From positions 43,201 through 107,200 of the forward strand of contig JBAZWJ010000009.1 in the NCBI GenBank assembly GCA_041660385.1: 64,000 nucleotides of DNA. The letters run 5' to 3'. The notes beneath the pieces were generated by a model, which was given only the letters and a program-made list of their open reading frames with translations, made no database searches and was not told the DNA's origin. How positions within the stretch are numbered: the stretch's first letter is position 1; every line of letters begins with the position of its first letter. The DNA comes from DYJE01 sp041660385. Lineage in GTDB: Bacteria > Desulfobacterota > Desulfobacteria > Desulfobacterales > Desulfolunaceae. Both the position numbers and the translations under genes were made by a program. Positions 16,007-24,880 of this stretch are shown here, piece after piece.

Positions 16007-17245
16007 ATGACCCCTGTTTATATCATCGGCCTCGGCATGATCCGGTTTAACAAGTACCCGGAAAGAACCGTCCGGGACATGGCCCATGAGGTCATCGCAC
16101 AGGCTCTGGCCGACGCCGGACTGACCAAGGAAAGTCTCCAAGCAGCATACTTTGCCAACACCTTCTGGGGGATGTTTTCCAACCAGCATTCCATCCGGGG
16201 GCAGGTGGCGCTGCGGTCCATGGGGATCCAGGCCATTCCGGTGACCAATGTTGAAAATGCCTGTGCCGGTGCCTCCACCGCTCTGCACCTGGCCTACACC
16301 GCTGTGCGGGCCGGAATGGTCGACGTGGCCCTGGCCGTGGGATCGGAGAAAATCACCGATCCCGACAAGATGAAATCTCTCGCTGCCTATGCTACCTGCA
16401 TGGACGTGGACAACTTCGCCGAACAGCTCAAGATGATGGAGCGGGCAAGTCTGCTGTTCCAGGTGGATGTCCCCGAAGGCCAGACCCCGCCGGGCGAAGG
16501 CCGGAGCATCTTTATGGACGCCTATGCCATGGGGGCGAAATGGCACATGAAGACCTACGGGTCCACCCAGCGCCAGCTCGCGACGATCTGCGCGAAAAAC
16601 CACTTCCACGGATCCTTGAACCCCATGGCCCAGTACCAGCAGGACATGACGGTTGCGGACGTCCTGGCAGACCGGCCCATCTCCTATCCGCTGACCCGCG
16701 CCATGTGCGCCCCCGTGGGGGACGGGGCGGCGGCGGCCATCGTCTGCTCGGAAGCATTCCTAAAAAAACTCTCCAACGCCCGCCCTGTGAAGATCCGGGC
16801 CTCAGTCCACGGATCGGGGACCGACCGGGAATTCGACGGGGAGGACATCGGCGAACGCCTTGTGAAACAGGCCTACGCCATGGCTGGCGTGGGACCATCG
16901 GACATCAGCCTGGCAGAACTCCACGACGCCACCGCCTACGGCGAACTCCACCAGACCGAAGCCATGGGGTTCTGCCCCATGGGCGAAGGCGGTCCCCACG
17001 CGGAAACCGGTGCCACCCGCCTCGGCGGCAAGCAGCCAGTGAACACCAGCGGCGGGCTCGAATGCCGCGGCCATCCCATCGGTGCCTCTGGACTCGCACA
17101 GATTTTCGAACTGGGCGTCCAGCTCCGGGGCGAAGCCGGAAAACGCCAGGTCCAAGGCGCCCGCCTCGGACTCGCGGAAAACGGCGGCGGCAACATCGGC
17201 GTGGAGGAGGCCGCCATGTGCATCCACATTTTGGAGAAGGTATAA
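16007..17245 (+). CDS. SCP-x-like thiolase / lipid-transfer-type thiolase
   Basis: About 412 aa from ATG 16007 (SD GAGGAGG at 15994-16000), rather than the in-frame 15956 ATG inside the previous gene. NVENACAGASTALH has the nucleophilic Cys, GGLECRGHPIGASGLAQ the GHPxG His. The SCP-2-thiolase HDCF loop is HDATAYGEL here, so its Cys is Ala. The classical CxGGG Cys is also absent (ENGGGNIG). It therefore belongs with unusual or SCP-x-type thiolases, some of which cleave branched or steroid side-chain 3-keto-acyl-CoAs. No DUF35 partner is present nearby. It probably performs the final cleavage or a related C-C reaction for the operon. Confidence 0.8.
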   Translation: MTPVYIIGLGMIRFNKYPERTVRDMAHEVIAQALADAGLTKESLQAAYFANTFWGMFSNQHSIRGQVALRSMGIQAIPVTNVENACAGASTALHLAYTAVRAGMVDVALAVGSEKITDPDKMKSLAAYATCMDVDNFAEQLKMMERASLLFQVDVPEGQTPPGEGRSIFMDAYAMGAKWHMKTYGSTQRQLATICAKNHFHGSLNPMAQYQQDMTVADVLADRPISYPLTRAMCAPVGDGAAAAIVCSEAFLKKLSNARPVKIRASVHGSGTDREFDGEDIGERLVKQAYAMAGVGPSDISLAELHDATAYGELHQTEAMGFCPMGEGGPHAETGATRLGGKQPVNTSGGLECRGHPIGASGLAQIFELGVQLRGEAGKRQVQGARLGLAENGGGNIGVEEAAMCIHILEKV

Positions 17246-17264
17246 CGTCTTTTCAACGAAGGAC

Positions 17265-17307
17265 AAACGTCCCGTCAACCGGATCAGGTCAGGCCGACGG
17301 GACGTTT
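17265..17307 (+). terminator. Hairpin between thiolase and SDR genes (terminator or attenuator)
   Basis: A perfect 12-bp inverted repeat AAACGTCCCGTC / GACGGGACGTTT with a 19-base loop, followed by a poor T-tract (TTTATAGT). It could end most transcripts of the operon and leave partial read-through into the SDR gene. Confidence 0.55.
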
Positions 17308-17335
17308 ATAGTAAATTACACACAGGAAGAACCCT

Positions 17336-18277
17336 ATGAACACGAAAAGCATTCTGGTCACCGGCGCGGCCGGTTATATCGGCGGAAAAATGGTCCAGAC
17401 CCTATGTGAAAAGGACTGGGTGGAACAGATCATCGGTACGGACATCCACGAGCATGCCTTCAGCCATCCCAAATACCGGTTCACGATCCGCGACATCCGG
17501 GCCCCCATCGACGACCTCATCGCGTCCCGGCAGATCGACACCGTGGTGCACACGGCCTACGTCCTCCCCCCCATCCACGACACGGGCCTGATGGAGGATA
17601 TCAATAAAGGCGGAACGAAAAACATCCTGGCCGCGTCGAAAAAAGCCGGGGTCCGGCAGATCCTGTACACCAGCTCCACCACCGCCTACGGTTTCTGGCC
17701 CGACAACGACACCCCCCTCACGGAGGAAAGTCCCTTACGCGGCAACAACGATTTCACCTACGCCAAAAACAAGAAGGAAATCGAGGCGATATTCACCGCT
17801 TTCAAAGCGGAAAACCCCGATATCGCGGTGACCATCGTCCGCCCCTGCTTCGTGGTGGGCCCCGGCTTCAAGAACCCCCTGGCTGAACACCTCAAAAAGA
17901 AACTCGTCCTCCTGCCGTCCAACACCCGGCCCTGGCAGTTCGTCCACGAAGACGATCTCATCGACATCATGGCCCTCCTCCTCGAAAAAGGTCTGACCGG
18001 CGCCTTCAACATCACCGCCGACGGAACCATGACTTTTGCCGAAATGGTCAAAATCCTCGGAAACATCCACATCCCCGTGCCCTGGCCCATTCTGTACCCA
18101 CTGAACAACCTGGCCTGGCACCTTCGTCTCTCGTTTCTCTCAAAATTCCCCTCATCAACCATGCGGATGATGGTCACCCCCTGGATCGCCACCTCGGAAA
18201 AACTGAAACGGGAAACAGGCTACACCTTCACCCACGACACCCGCTCAGCCTTCGCCGACTTCGCAAAGCGGAAATAA
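17336..18277 (+). CDS. NAD(P)-dependent epimerase/3beta-HSD-like SDR
   Basis: 313 aa extended SDR. The N-terminal VTGAAGYIGGKM is the Rossmann GxxGxxG motif, TSSTTAYG carries the Ser/Thr of the active site, and TYAKNKKE gives the catalytic YxxxK. IVRPCFVVGPG and WQFVHEDDLIDIM are typical of epimerase/dehydratase and 3beta-hydroxysteroid-dehydrogenase-like members. The SD is AGGAAG. It shares the high GC of the operon but is separated by a hairpin. A role in oxidising a secondary alcohol of the same substrate, for example a ring hydroxyl, is plausible but unproven. Confidence 0.8.
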   Translation: MNTKSILVTGAAGYIGGKMVQTLCEKDWVEQIIGTDIHEHAFSHPKYRFTIRDIRAPIDDLIASRQIDTVVHTAYVLPPIHDTGLMEDINKGGTKNILAASKKAGVRQILYTSSTTAYGFWPDNDTPLTEESPLRGNNDFTYAKNKKEIEAIFTAFKAENPDIAVTIVRPCFVVGPGFKNPLAEHLKKKLVLLPSNTRPWQFVHEDDLIDIMALLLEKGLTGAFNITADGTMTFAEMVKILGNIHIPVPWPILYPLNNLAWHLRLSFLSKFPSSTMRMMVTPWIATSEKLKRETGYTFTHDTRSAFADFAKRK

Positions 18278-18405
18278 TGTTCTTGCATTCTATGATTGTT
18301 TGATTTGAAATTTAAACAGTTTGCACTTGAATTTAGCTCTTTGAAAATGGTTAAATTTCTAATATTGAGTAAAATCTAAACGTCTCATACACAGTTGGAT
18401 GAATA

Positions 18406-18444
18406 CAGTCAGTCACCTCCGGCAAAGCCGGAGGTGACTGACTG
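18406..18444. repeat. Perfect 18-bp hairpin, REP-like or terminator
   Basis: CAGTCAGTCACCTCCGGC, a 3-base AAA loop, then the exact reverse complement. No T-tract follows. Its GGC-AAA-GCC tip resembles that of the hairpin at 23772-23814, suggesting a dispersed palindrome family. It lies at the right edge of the GC-rich island. Confidence 0.7.
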
Positions 18445-18534
18445 TTACCGGAAATATTTAATATAATGGATTGATCACGTACGCTTGTTTTACCAGTTTA
18501 TATCGGATATTGTTAATTCTTCAGGCCAGGATGC

Positions 18535-21360
18535 CTATTTAAGAAGAATAAGCCTAAGCGCATCAAGGCGTAATATAGTCCTGTCCAAACAGCATCGCAA
18601 TTCTTCAATTTCATTTGCCATCATTACAATTTCCTCCTCCCGGATTGAGGGGTTTACCTTTTTCAGGTTTATTAATCGTTGAAACTCGGATTGCATGGCC
18701 GTTTCCATTTTGTTGACTGATGCGTCTATAATGGCATGGGCCAGTGGGTCTGCTGCGGCCTGAGCCTGTTGTAGAAGGCCGGGAAGAAGATCCCCTGATA
18801 TAACCTGATTTTCGACCAGCCATGTTCCTGGAAGTGATTCAAGACAGGTTGAAAAGAGATCAGAAGAATAGTCACGGGTCAGATCGTGGCCAGAATGATC
18901 CACAACAACCCGTACAGGCTTGTCAGGAAGGAAACGGTCAATATGCAATGAACGTGGTGCCACGCATTCAGGGACAAAATACGCTTCAAGGAGAATCCCT
19001 TTTTTCCCGGAATCATGCCACACAGCAAGACAACTGTTGCCCTGTTCGGACCCTAACAGGAGCTCAACAGCCCCGGTCACCATGGGATGATCCTGACTTA
19101 GAAAATCTATGTCTTCGCGGTTAAGAGCCGTTTGTCTGTCAAAGGTAACCATCAGGGTGGTTTTGTTGGATGCAGGAACGGGAAACCCAGAGCATTTCAT
19201 GGAATTAAATCTTAACCGGTAAGTGCGATACCCCGCCTCATCCGTTGTGATACCATAATAATCAAACAGGTTCAGCATAAAATCGTCAATCTTCCGGCTT
19301 TGGTCCAGGGCTATGATTTCATTGATCAGGGAGGCTGCAACACCGGATTTGAACGAGTTCATTTCGAGCAACCTGTCACGTCCGTTTTCCAATTGTCCGG
19401 AAAGTGTTTGGCTATAGTTCCGGGTTTCCTCAACAAGTGAATGTAAAGCCGGTTCGTCTGGTGTTTCGTTTGCTGTTTGCAGATGGACAAGGTCGATTAT
19501 ACGGTTGCAGAATTTTTTATAACTGTGGTGAACCCCCCGGACATTGTTTTCAAACAAGCCAAGGCCTTTGCTGTACCAGTTTACCAGAATCTCCGAAGCG
19601 CTGTTTTTAAGATAGGGGACATGGATTTGAATTTTTTCGGTTTGGCCTATTCTGTCCAGCCGTCCAATGCGCTGTTCCATAAGTTCAGGGTTTAACGGGA
19701 GGTCGAATAATACAAGGTGATGTGCAAACTGGAAATTCCTTCCCTCGCTGCCGATTTCAGAACAAATCATCAGTTGAGCCCCGTTTTTCTCAGAAAACCA
19801 GGCGGCACTCCGATCCCTTTGGATGAGGGTCATTCGTTCATTGAAAAGACCGATTTTTATATTTATCTGTTGTTTCAATGCCGACTCGATCCCAAGGGTT
19901 TTGATGATGGATCGACAGATAACCAATACTTTTTCACCTTTGAACCTGTGCAGAAGATCAACCAGAAAGGTTATTCTTGGATCATTGGAATAATTGCAGG
20001 GTGTCCCGTCATCAACGCCTTCAATATCGGCCATGAGTTCCTGATCTGCATTCCGTATACTGTCCGGCGAACCTGTTAACGGGTATAGATGTTCACGTCG
20101 TCCGGGAAACCCTTTGATGGTTGCCCTGGTATTTCGGAATATAATTCGTCCCGTACCATGTTGATCGAGCAGTTCATCTATCAGTTGTTTTTTATTCTGT
20201 TGGGTGCCGTGAAGAAGTTTGCTGAATCTGAGCATCGTCTGTTCAGAATTGCCGGAAAGACGAAAAAGTGTTGAGGATAAATCCTTTTTTGTAAGGGGTT
20301 TTTCTTGATTTATTCTGTCAATAAATTCAGCAATATCCTGGTAATGGCGTGTCCTGTTCAGATAGTCATCAAAACAATAATACCGTGCAGGATCAAGAAG
20401 ACGAAGATGGGCAAAATGGATTCGTTCACCCAATTGTTCCGGGGTTGCCGTTAACAGCATCATGCCTTTGCTTTTTTGCCCAAGGCTTTCAACAAACAGG
20501 TAGTCGGGGCTGTTTTCAACAAGGTGATGAGCCTCATCCACCACAAGCATATCCCACCCTGCGGCAAGGATTTGTTCTTTTCTGCGCGGTTCCTGAGCAA
20601 AGTTTACACTGCAAATACCAAGCTGATCCTCCAGAAAAGGATTTACGCTCAAATCGATTTGTTCTGCATCCATGCAGTAGTCTGCATTAAAAATTCTGAA
20701 TAAAAGACTGAATTTTCGCCATAATTCCACAAACCATTGGTTCACAAGCGAGTCGGGAACAAGAATAAGAACCCGGCCAATGCGCTCACACAAAAGAAGC
20801 CTGTGCAGAATCAGGGCTGCTTCAATTGTTTTTCCCAGGCCAACCTCATCGGAAAGTAAAATTCTTGGCACATGCCTGGATGAAACTTCCCCAGCTATAT
20901 AAAACTGGTGCGGAATAAGATCAACACGACCACCAACAAATCCCCGTACAGGTGAAGCATTGGCTTTTGCCCGGAAATCCGTTGCCGCACACCGGAGATT
21001 GAAAATGGCATTTGAATCAACCATGCCGTTCATCAGGCGGTCTTTGGGTGTTGAAAAGCTTAGGGTGTCGCTAAGATCAGATTCATGGAGCTCATGCCCA
21101 TCACCATAATAAATGATAATACCTTCGATCTCTTTAACGGATTCCACATGGATTGTCAGGTCATGACGGGATTTGATTTCATCGCCGGGTTTAAACCGGA
21201 CTCTTTTAACCGGCGCTGCTGCAATGGTATACAGTCTTTCGCACTGACTCCCGTAAAAGCTTACATGGATGCGTCTTTCTTCAATTTCGGTGATTGTCCC
21301 AAGCCCCAGTTCCGGCTCTGTTTCACTAATCCAGCGTTGCCCTTCAGTAAATTTTTCCAT
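18535..21360 (-). CDS. rapA: RapA-like SWI2/SNF2 ATPase (RNA polymerase recycling factor)
   Basis: 941 aa, close to E. coli RapA (968). The N-terminus FTEGQRWISETEPELGLGTI and following beta-rich part match the RapA Tudor-like domains. Helicase motif I is LLSDEVGLGKTIEAALILH (about 165-183), motif II DEAHH (about 272), motif III LLTATPEQLG, and motif VI QRIGRLDRIGQ. RapA binds RNA polymerase and uses ATP hydrolysis to release stalled post-termination complexes. The gene is monocistronic, running toward the island. The C-terminal region is consistent with RapA family length; no defects are visible. Confidence 0.9.
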   Translation of the reverse strand: MEKFTEGQRWISETEPELGLGTITEIEERRIHVSFYGSQCERLYTIAAAPVKRVRFKPGDEIKSRHDLTIHVESVKEIEGIIIYYGDGHELHESDLSDTLSFSTPKDRLMNGMVDSNAIFNLRCAATDFRAKANASPVRGFVGGRVDLIPHQFYIAGEVSSRHVPRILLSDEVGLGKTIEAALILHRLLLCERIGRVLILVPDSLVNQWFVELWRKFSLLFRIFNADYCMDAEQIDLSVNPFLEDQLGICSVNFAQEPRRKEQILAAGWDMLVVDEAHHLVENSPDYLFVESLGQKSKGMMLLTATPEQLGERIHFAHLRLLDPARYYCFDDYLNRTRHYQDIAEFIDRINQEKPLTKKDLSSTLFRLSGNSEQTMLRFSKLLHGTQQNKKQLIDELLDQHGTGRIIFRNTRATIKGFPGRREHLYPLTGSPDSIRNADQELMADIEGVDDGTPCNYSNDPRITFLVDLLHRFKGEKVLVICRSIIKTLGIESALKQQINIKIGLFNERMTLIQRDRSAAWFSEKNGAQLMICSEIGSEGRNFQFAHHLVLFDLPLNPELMEQRIGRLDRIGQTEKIQIHVPYLKNSASEILVNWYSKGLGLFENNVRGVHHSYKKFCNRIIDLVHLQTANETPDEPALHSLVEETRNYSQTLSGQLENGRDRLLEMNSFKSGVAASLINEIIALDQSRKIDDFMLNLFDYYGITTDEAGYRTYRLRFNSMKCSGFPVPASNKTTLMVTFDRQTALNREDIDFLSQDHPMVTGAVELLLGSEQGNSCLAVWHDSGKKGILLEAYFVPECVAPRSLHIDRFLPDKPVRVVVDHSGHDLTRDYSSDLFSTCLESLPGTWLVENQVISGDLLPGLLQQAQAAADPLAHAIIDASVNKMETAMQSEFQRLINLKKVNPSIREEEIVMMANEIEELRCCLDRTILRLDALRLILLK

Positions 21361-22219
21361 TCAGATCAGTCTGTTTATCCTTATCGCTAACCAAAAGCAT
21401 TGCTCAGCGTAGTATAGCTATTTTGAGTGGCTGCCCGTTTTCTATCGGGCTTTTTTTAAAAGAGGGGAGGTTGTAACGGAAATGTATTTTAATGTCAAGC
21501 TGTTATAATATCCATAATTATTCTTACCGAATACAGGGTCGACCACGATCCAGATTTTGTTATCCATCTTTTCAATGAGATCCTGTTGCATGAGTTTTTT
21601 TCAATGCCGCCTGAATTCCACCCACCGATTTAAGTTGATGTTTATTCATAACCCGGACCTAGGCGCGGAAGGAAGGCAGCAATCCTATTGTCACCACCTA
21701 CGGTTATGATACACATACCGGCGAATTTGCTGGGATTGATTCCAGAATTCCTTTTTGGAACTGAACGTTTTTCTGCATTTTTGATAATAAAGAACCGTCA
21801 TTTCGGCTATCTGGTGCATGAAGAAAACGATCAGGTTCAAGAGAAAGAAGATGTTTATATCAGTTATTCGGCTCATCACCGGCCCGTTCTCTCACAAAAG
21901 TCTGGGATTGTGCACCTTCCAAGGCCATTGAACGGTTGATCTTGGAGGACGAACAAAGGTATAAGGACATAATGTTTCCTGAATCGCCTGAAGACAACCT
22001 GTGGCCAGGTCAGAAGAAAGAGATCGACGATTCCATTTTCGACGAAGAGAATTGAATATTGTTTCCGGTAATAATTATTATTAAGGCTATGTTTATGATG
22101 CTGGAAAATGATAAACAAAGAGGGATAGATCGAACAGGATACAGATTTGATAAAGGCAATGCGCAGCATGCATAGAACCCATATTTGAACAGAGAAGGGC
22201 ATGAGAAGGAGTTTGTAAA
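21361..22219. other. Long intergenic region with decayed coding fragments
   Basis: 859 bp with no convincing gene. It holds a + strand hairpin with a T-run (21433-21457), a 49-codon minus-strand ORF without an SD (21442-21591, beginning MQQDLIEKMDNKIW), and a + strand fragment translating as NPIVTTYGYDTHTGEFAGID, which resembles an RHS/YD repeat. A further unassigned + fragment near 21900-22055 ends in IDDSIFDEEN. Together these look like several gene remnants. Confidence 0.4.
21433..21457 (+). terminator. Intrinsic terminator
   Basis: GCCCG / CGGGC stem with an 8-base loop followed by seven T. No + strand gene precedes it, so it may end a small transcript arising from the rapA upstream region. 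Confidence 0.5.
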
Positions 22220-22633
22220 TTGTTAATTTCTGATGAAATAGTATCATGGCAGGTAAACGAGGCATTAGACAGTAAATGCCGAATACGTGTTGTAAAACTG
22301 AATAATACTGGAACCGTGACCCAATTAAAGAATTATTATATTGTTGCGTCAGACCTTGGAAACGGACCCGGTACAAGCATCTCCCATTCAGCAACGTTCT
22401 TAATCCCAATGGTTTGCCAACAATACAAAATAGGTCTGGCAGAAATGATATGGTTTGAGCACTATCCGCATAAAGAAGGTCATTATGGGCCGACTCTGGA
22501 TGTTGCGATGCCCGGACCTTCAAAATCATGCTGTGGATCCGCATGTTCACAAATGATTGCTGTGGATTGGAGGCCAGCAAGGCCCAATGAGATAAGCCAT
22601 TTGCAGTTGTTCATGCCTGATATTATGCAATAA
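22220..22633 (+). CDS. Hypothetical protein
   Basis: 137 aa from TTG 22220, supported by AAGGAG at 22206-22211. I do not recognise it. It has Cys-rich KSCCGSACSQ near the C-terminus and no membrane segments. The sequence is mixed alpha/beta in character. It sits alone among decayed fragments and may be a recently acquired accessory gene. Confidence 0.45.
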   Translation: MLISDEIVSWQVNEALDSKCRIRVVKLNNTGTVTQLKNYYIVASDLGNGPGTSISHSATFLIPMVCQQYKIGLAEMIWFEHYPHKEGHYGPTLDVAMPGPSKSCCGSACSQMIAVDWRPARPNEISHLQLFMPDIMQ

Positions 22634-22742
22634 GTCGTAACCCCAGAATCATGTGAGCATGGGTTGAAGATGTTCAATATCGACTTGACATCGAAACACA
22701 AAAATAACCTTAGTAATCTGTAAACTTACATCAGGGGAAAGT

Positions 22743-22991
22743 ATGACTGAACATAAATCCGGTGATCTTCTTGAGGGCAAAACTCTTGAAATGATTCTTA
22801 ACAGACTTGTTGACCATTACGGCTGGGAGACGCTGGGTGAAAAAATCAAAATAAGATGCTTCTGTTTTGATCCGGGTATTAAATCGAGCCTTACCTTCCT
22901 CAGAAAAACTCCATGGGCGAGAGAAAAGGTAGAGAAACTTTACCGGCGACTTGAGTCCGTTAAGAAATGTGGGGGAACCCCGAAAAAGTAG
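22743..22991 (+). CDS. VF530/DUF2132 family small DNA-binding protein
   Basis: 82 aa. GKTLEMILNRLVDHYGWETLG, then FDPGIKSSLTFLRKTPWAREKVEKLY, is the complete VF530 (DUF2132) pattern; the Vibrio fischeri member is a small helical protein reported to bind DNA. GGGGAAAG precedes the ATG. It is monocistronic. The basic C-terminal tail (KKCGGTPKK) is compatible with nucleic acid binding. Confidence 0.85.
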   Translation: MTEHKSGDLLEGKTLEMILNRLVDHYGWETLGEKIKIRCFCFDPGIKSSLTFLRKTPWAREKVEKLYRRLESVKKCGGTPKK

Positions 22992-23148
22992 GTAATTATA
23001 TTAGGTAGTTGTGGCTTGATTTGCGACTTGTAACACGAATTATTGGGGTTACCCAAATAAAGGTTAGTTATGATCATAATTTAATTCTTAAAGATTGTTA
23101 AAAGGCAACTTGATAAAATGTGGGCACACATAAGTTTAAGGTAGAAAT

Positions 23149-23604
23149 ATGAAAAAAAAATATGGGCGTTTGAAAGAAACAGTTGGGCCTGGGGTGTTTA
23201 CTCAATGGCAGGTAGTAGATGTGGAGATATATGCCCTTACTGATTTGGGGGCAAAAGTAATTATTAATAATGAGTATACAGGATTGGTTTATGGAAATCA
23301 GATTTATGATGATTTCTATAAAGGGCAAAAACTCAAAGCATATATAAAATTTGTTAGAGAAGATGGAAAGATAGATGTTTCCTTTCAGCCAGAGCAAGGT
23401 AAGCATATTTTTTCAACTACTGACAAAATCATGGAACGTCTTAAGACAGCCGGTGGCAAATGTGATTTTAACGATGAAAGTTCCCCGGAAGATATAAAAA
23501 ATGAGTTTCAAGTAAGTAAAAAAGTATTTAAACAAGCAATCGGAAAATTATATAAACAACATTTGATAAAGATTACAGATAAAGGGATAGAGTTAATTAA
23601 ATAA
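23149..23604 (+). CDS. Short CvfB-like protein (S1-like domain + winged helix)
   Basis: 151 aa. Residues about 25-85 (DLGAKVIINNEYTGLVYGNQ, then YIKFVREDGKIDVSFQP) resemble an S1/OB RNA-binding domain of CvfB. About 95-150 (SSPEDIKNEFQVSKKVFKQA, IGKLYKQHLI) match its C-terminal winged helix. Normal CvfB is about 280 aa with additional N-terminal S1 domains, so this is a half-length form with a good start (AAGGT SD). Full-length members bind RNA and influence virulence or stress expression in other bacteria. This could be a natural minimal variant or a truncated copy. It is markedly AT-rich. Confidence 0.7.
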   Translation: MKKKYGRLKETVGPGVFTQWQVVDVEIYALTDLGAKVIINNEYTGLVYGNQIYDDFYKGQKLKAYIKFVREDGKIDVSFQPEQGKHIFSTTDKIMERLKTAGGKCDFNDESSPEDIKNEFQVSKKVFKQAIGKLYKQHLIKITDKGIELIK

Positions 23605-23771
23605 CAATACAAAGTATAATTGGGTAGACTCAGAATACCAAATTTTCGGGGGTTTGGGGCTTAGAACCCCTGGAAGATTAACAAGGGTTGATCCCAGTCA
23701 GGTAAGCAGTAATGAAAATACTATATGCATTTATCCATAAATTATATTCTCAATAACGCTCTCTGATATTT

Positions 23772-23814
23772 AATTGTCACGAACTACTGGCGAAGCTGGT
23801 AGTTCGTGACAATT
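23772..23814. repeat. Long hairpin, REP-like
   Basis: AATTGTCACGAACTAC pairs perfectly with GTAGTTCGTGACAATT; the inner TGGC-GAA-GCTG extends the stem through two G-T wobbles. It could terminate the + strand CvfB-like gene and the - strand DUF4340 gene. The GC-GAA-GC tip resembles the hairpin at 18406-18444. Confidence 0.6.
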
Positions 23815-23874
23815 TTGGTAACAAAAGCGTGACCAGACATTTTCACGGCTTTTGTTGTTTATGAAATAAAGAGA

Positions 23875-24867
23875 TTAAAAACCTGATAGCTTGTTTTTTA
23901 TCTCATCGACTTTCTCAGCCGGAAGAATGAAAGGGAAGGGGCTTTCGGATGAAACAGCCGGGTATCCCCCCATTTCTTCTTTCTTATTAAAAATGGTAAG
24001 TGAAAGGGGCTTGTTTCCGGTCAAGGTTATCAGAATCAGCGGCTCTGTGAAATCTTCCTTCTTTGAACCTTTGATATAGTTTGTGCAAGTCAGGCTGGAA
24101 AAGAGATTTAAGAATTCGGATATCTTTGCCATATCCGTTTCCTTACCTGATGCGTCAGCCCAAAGCTCCCTTGTTTTCTGGGGTTGAGGCGCTTTATCTT
24201 TATTTTCAGATATATCTCCCGGCTGTTTTCCAGTCTCATCTGCTTTTACTTCGGTACTTTCTTTGATCTCTTCTTTCTTTTTCTGATATCCGAATGTCGC
24301 CTTCTCAACAGTTCCGTCTACGCGGGTAATGGACTCGGGTTCACAGGACAGCACTTTTTTGTTCGTGAGATCGTCTTCTTTCTTTTCAAAGGCTTCCCTG
24401 AAATTCTGTTCGGCATGGAACACTCGGCTGTCATTGTCCAGTTTCACAAAGGTATGACGGTACGAACTGGCTGTTTTACCCAGATCAAATGTCCTGGCCA
24501 CTTTATCCTTACTGAATGCTGTTACTTTGATTTTGTGTTCATCATCCAGATCGTAACGGGAGTAGTCTTTTGCCTCTGAAACAAGGGCTGTCAGTTTAAA
24601 GCCCTTGATGTTGGCAACCATGGCATTCACCTGTGTTTCGTCAGCAGGAAATTTGTCCTCGCCTATAACCCATCCCGAATCCTTTTTTTCAATAACAAGG
24701 GTTGTACCGGATTTGTTTATTTCAAGTCTGGTTATATCCATCTGTGAAATATCCGGGAGATTCGGCATGATAACGGGATCACTGCCGTCTTTGTGAAAAA
24801 CAAGGTAAACCGAAAGAACAACGATAATGAGTCCAAGTACGATATATTCTCTTTTTATGTTTTTCAT
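23875..24867 (-). CDS. DUF4340 domain protein, ABC-cluster partner
   Basis: 330 aa. An N-terminal membrane anchor (EYIVLGLIIVVLSVYLVF) is followed by a periplasmic DUF4340-like region: MDITRLEINKSGTTLVIEKKD, WVIGEDKFPADETQVNAMV, and YDLDDEHKIKVTAF. A low-complexity Glu/Lys/Pro linker lies near residues 205-235. It is the last gene of a four-gene operon with a GldG-like protein, an ABC-2 permease and an ATPase. This arrangement is common in Gram-negative bacteria and is related to gliding Gld proteins, but in most hosts its substrate is unknown. Confidence 0.8.
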   Translation of the reverse strand: MKNIKREYIVLGLIIVVLSVYLVFHKDGSDPVIMPNLPDISQMDITRLEINKSGTTLVIEKKDSGWVIGEDKFPADETQVNAMVANIKGFKLTALVSEAKDYSRYDLDDEHKIKVTAFSKDKVARTFDLGKTASSYRHTFVKLDNDSRVFHAEQNFREAFEKKEDDLTNKKVLSCEPESITRVDGTVEKATFGYQKKKEEIKESTEVKADETGKQPGDISENKDKAPQPQKTRELWADASGKETDMAKISEFLNLFSSLTCTNYIKGSKKEDFTEPLILITLTGNKPLSLTIFNKKEEMGGYPAVSSESPFPFILPAEKVDEIKNKLSGF

Positions 24868-24880
24868 AATGATAGGGTCC

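Noticed and set aside
14728..16008. 426-codon minus-strand ORF
   Set aside because: Antisense shadow of the acyl-CoA dehydrogenase gene.
21648..21712. SRP (4.5S) RNA-like sequence GCGGAAGGAAGGCAGC within a CATAACC/GGTTATG pair
   Set aside because: The apical region does not pair as in SRP helix 8 and an extra G breaks the conserved GGAAGCAGC core; an RHS-like coding reading explains the segment about as well.
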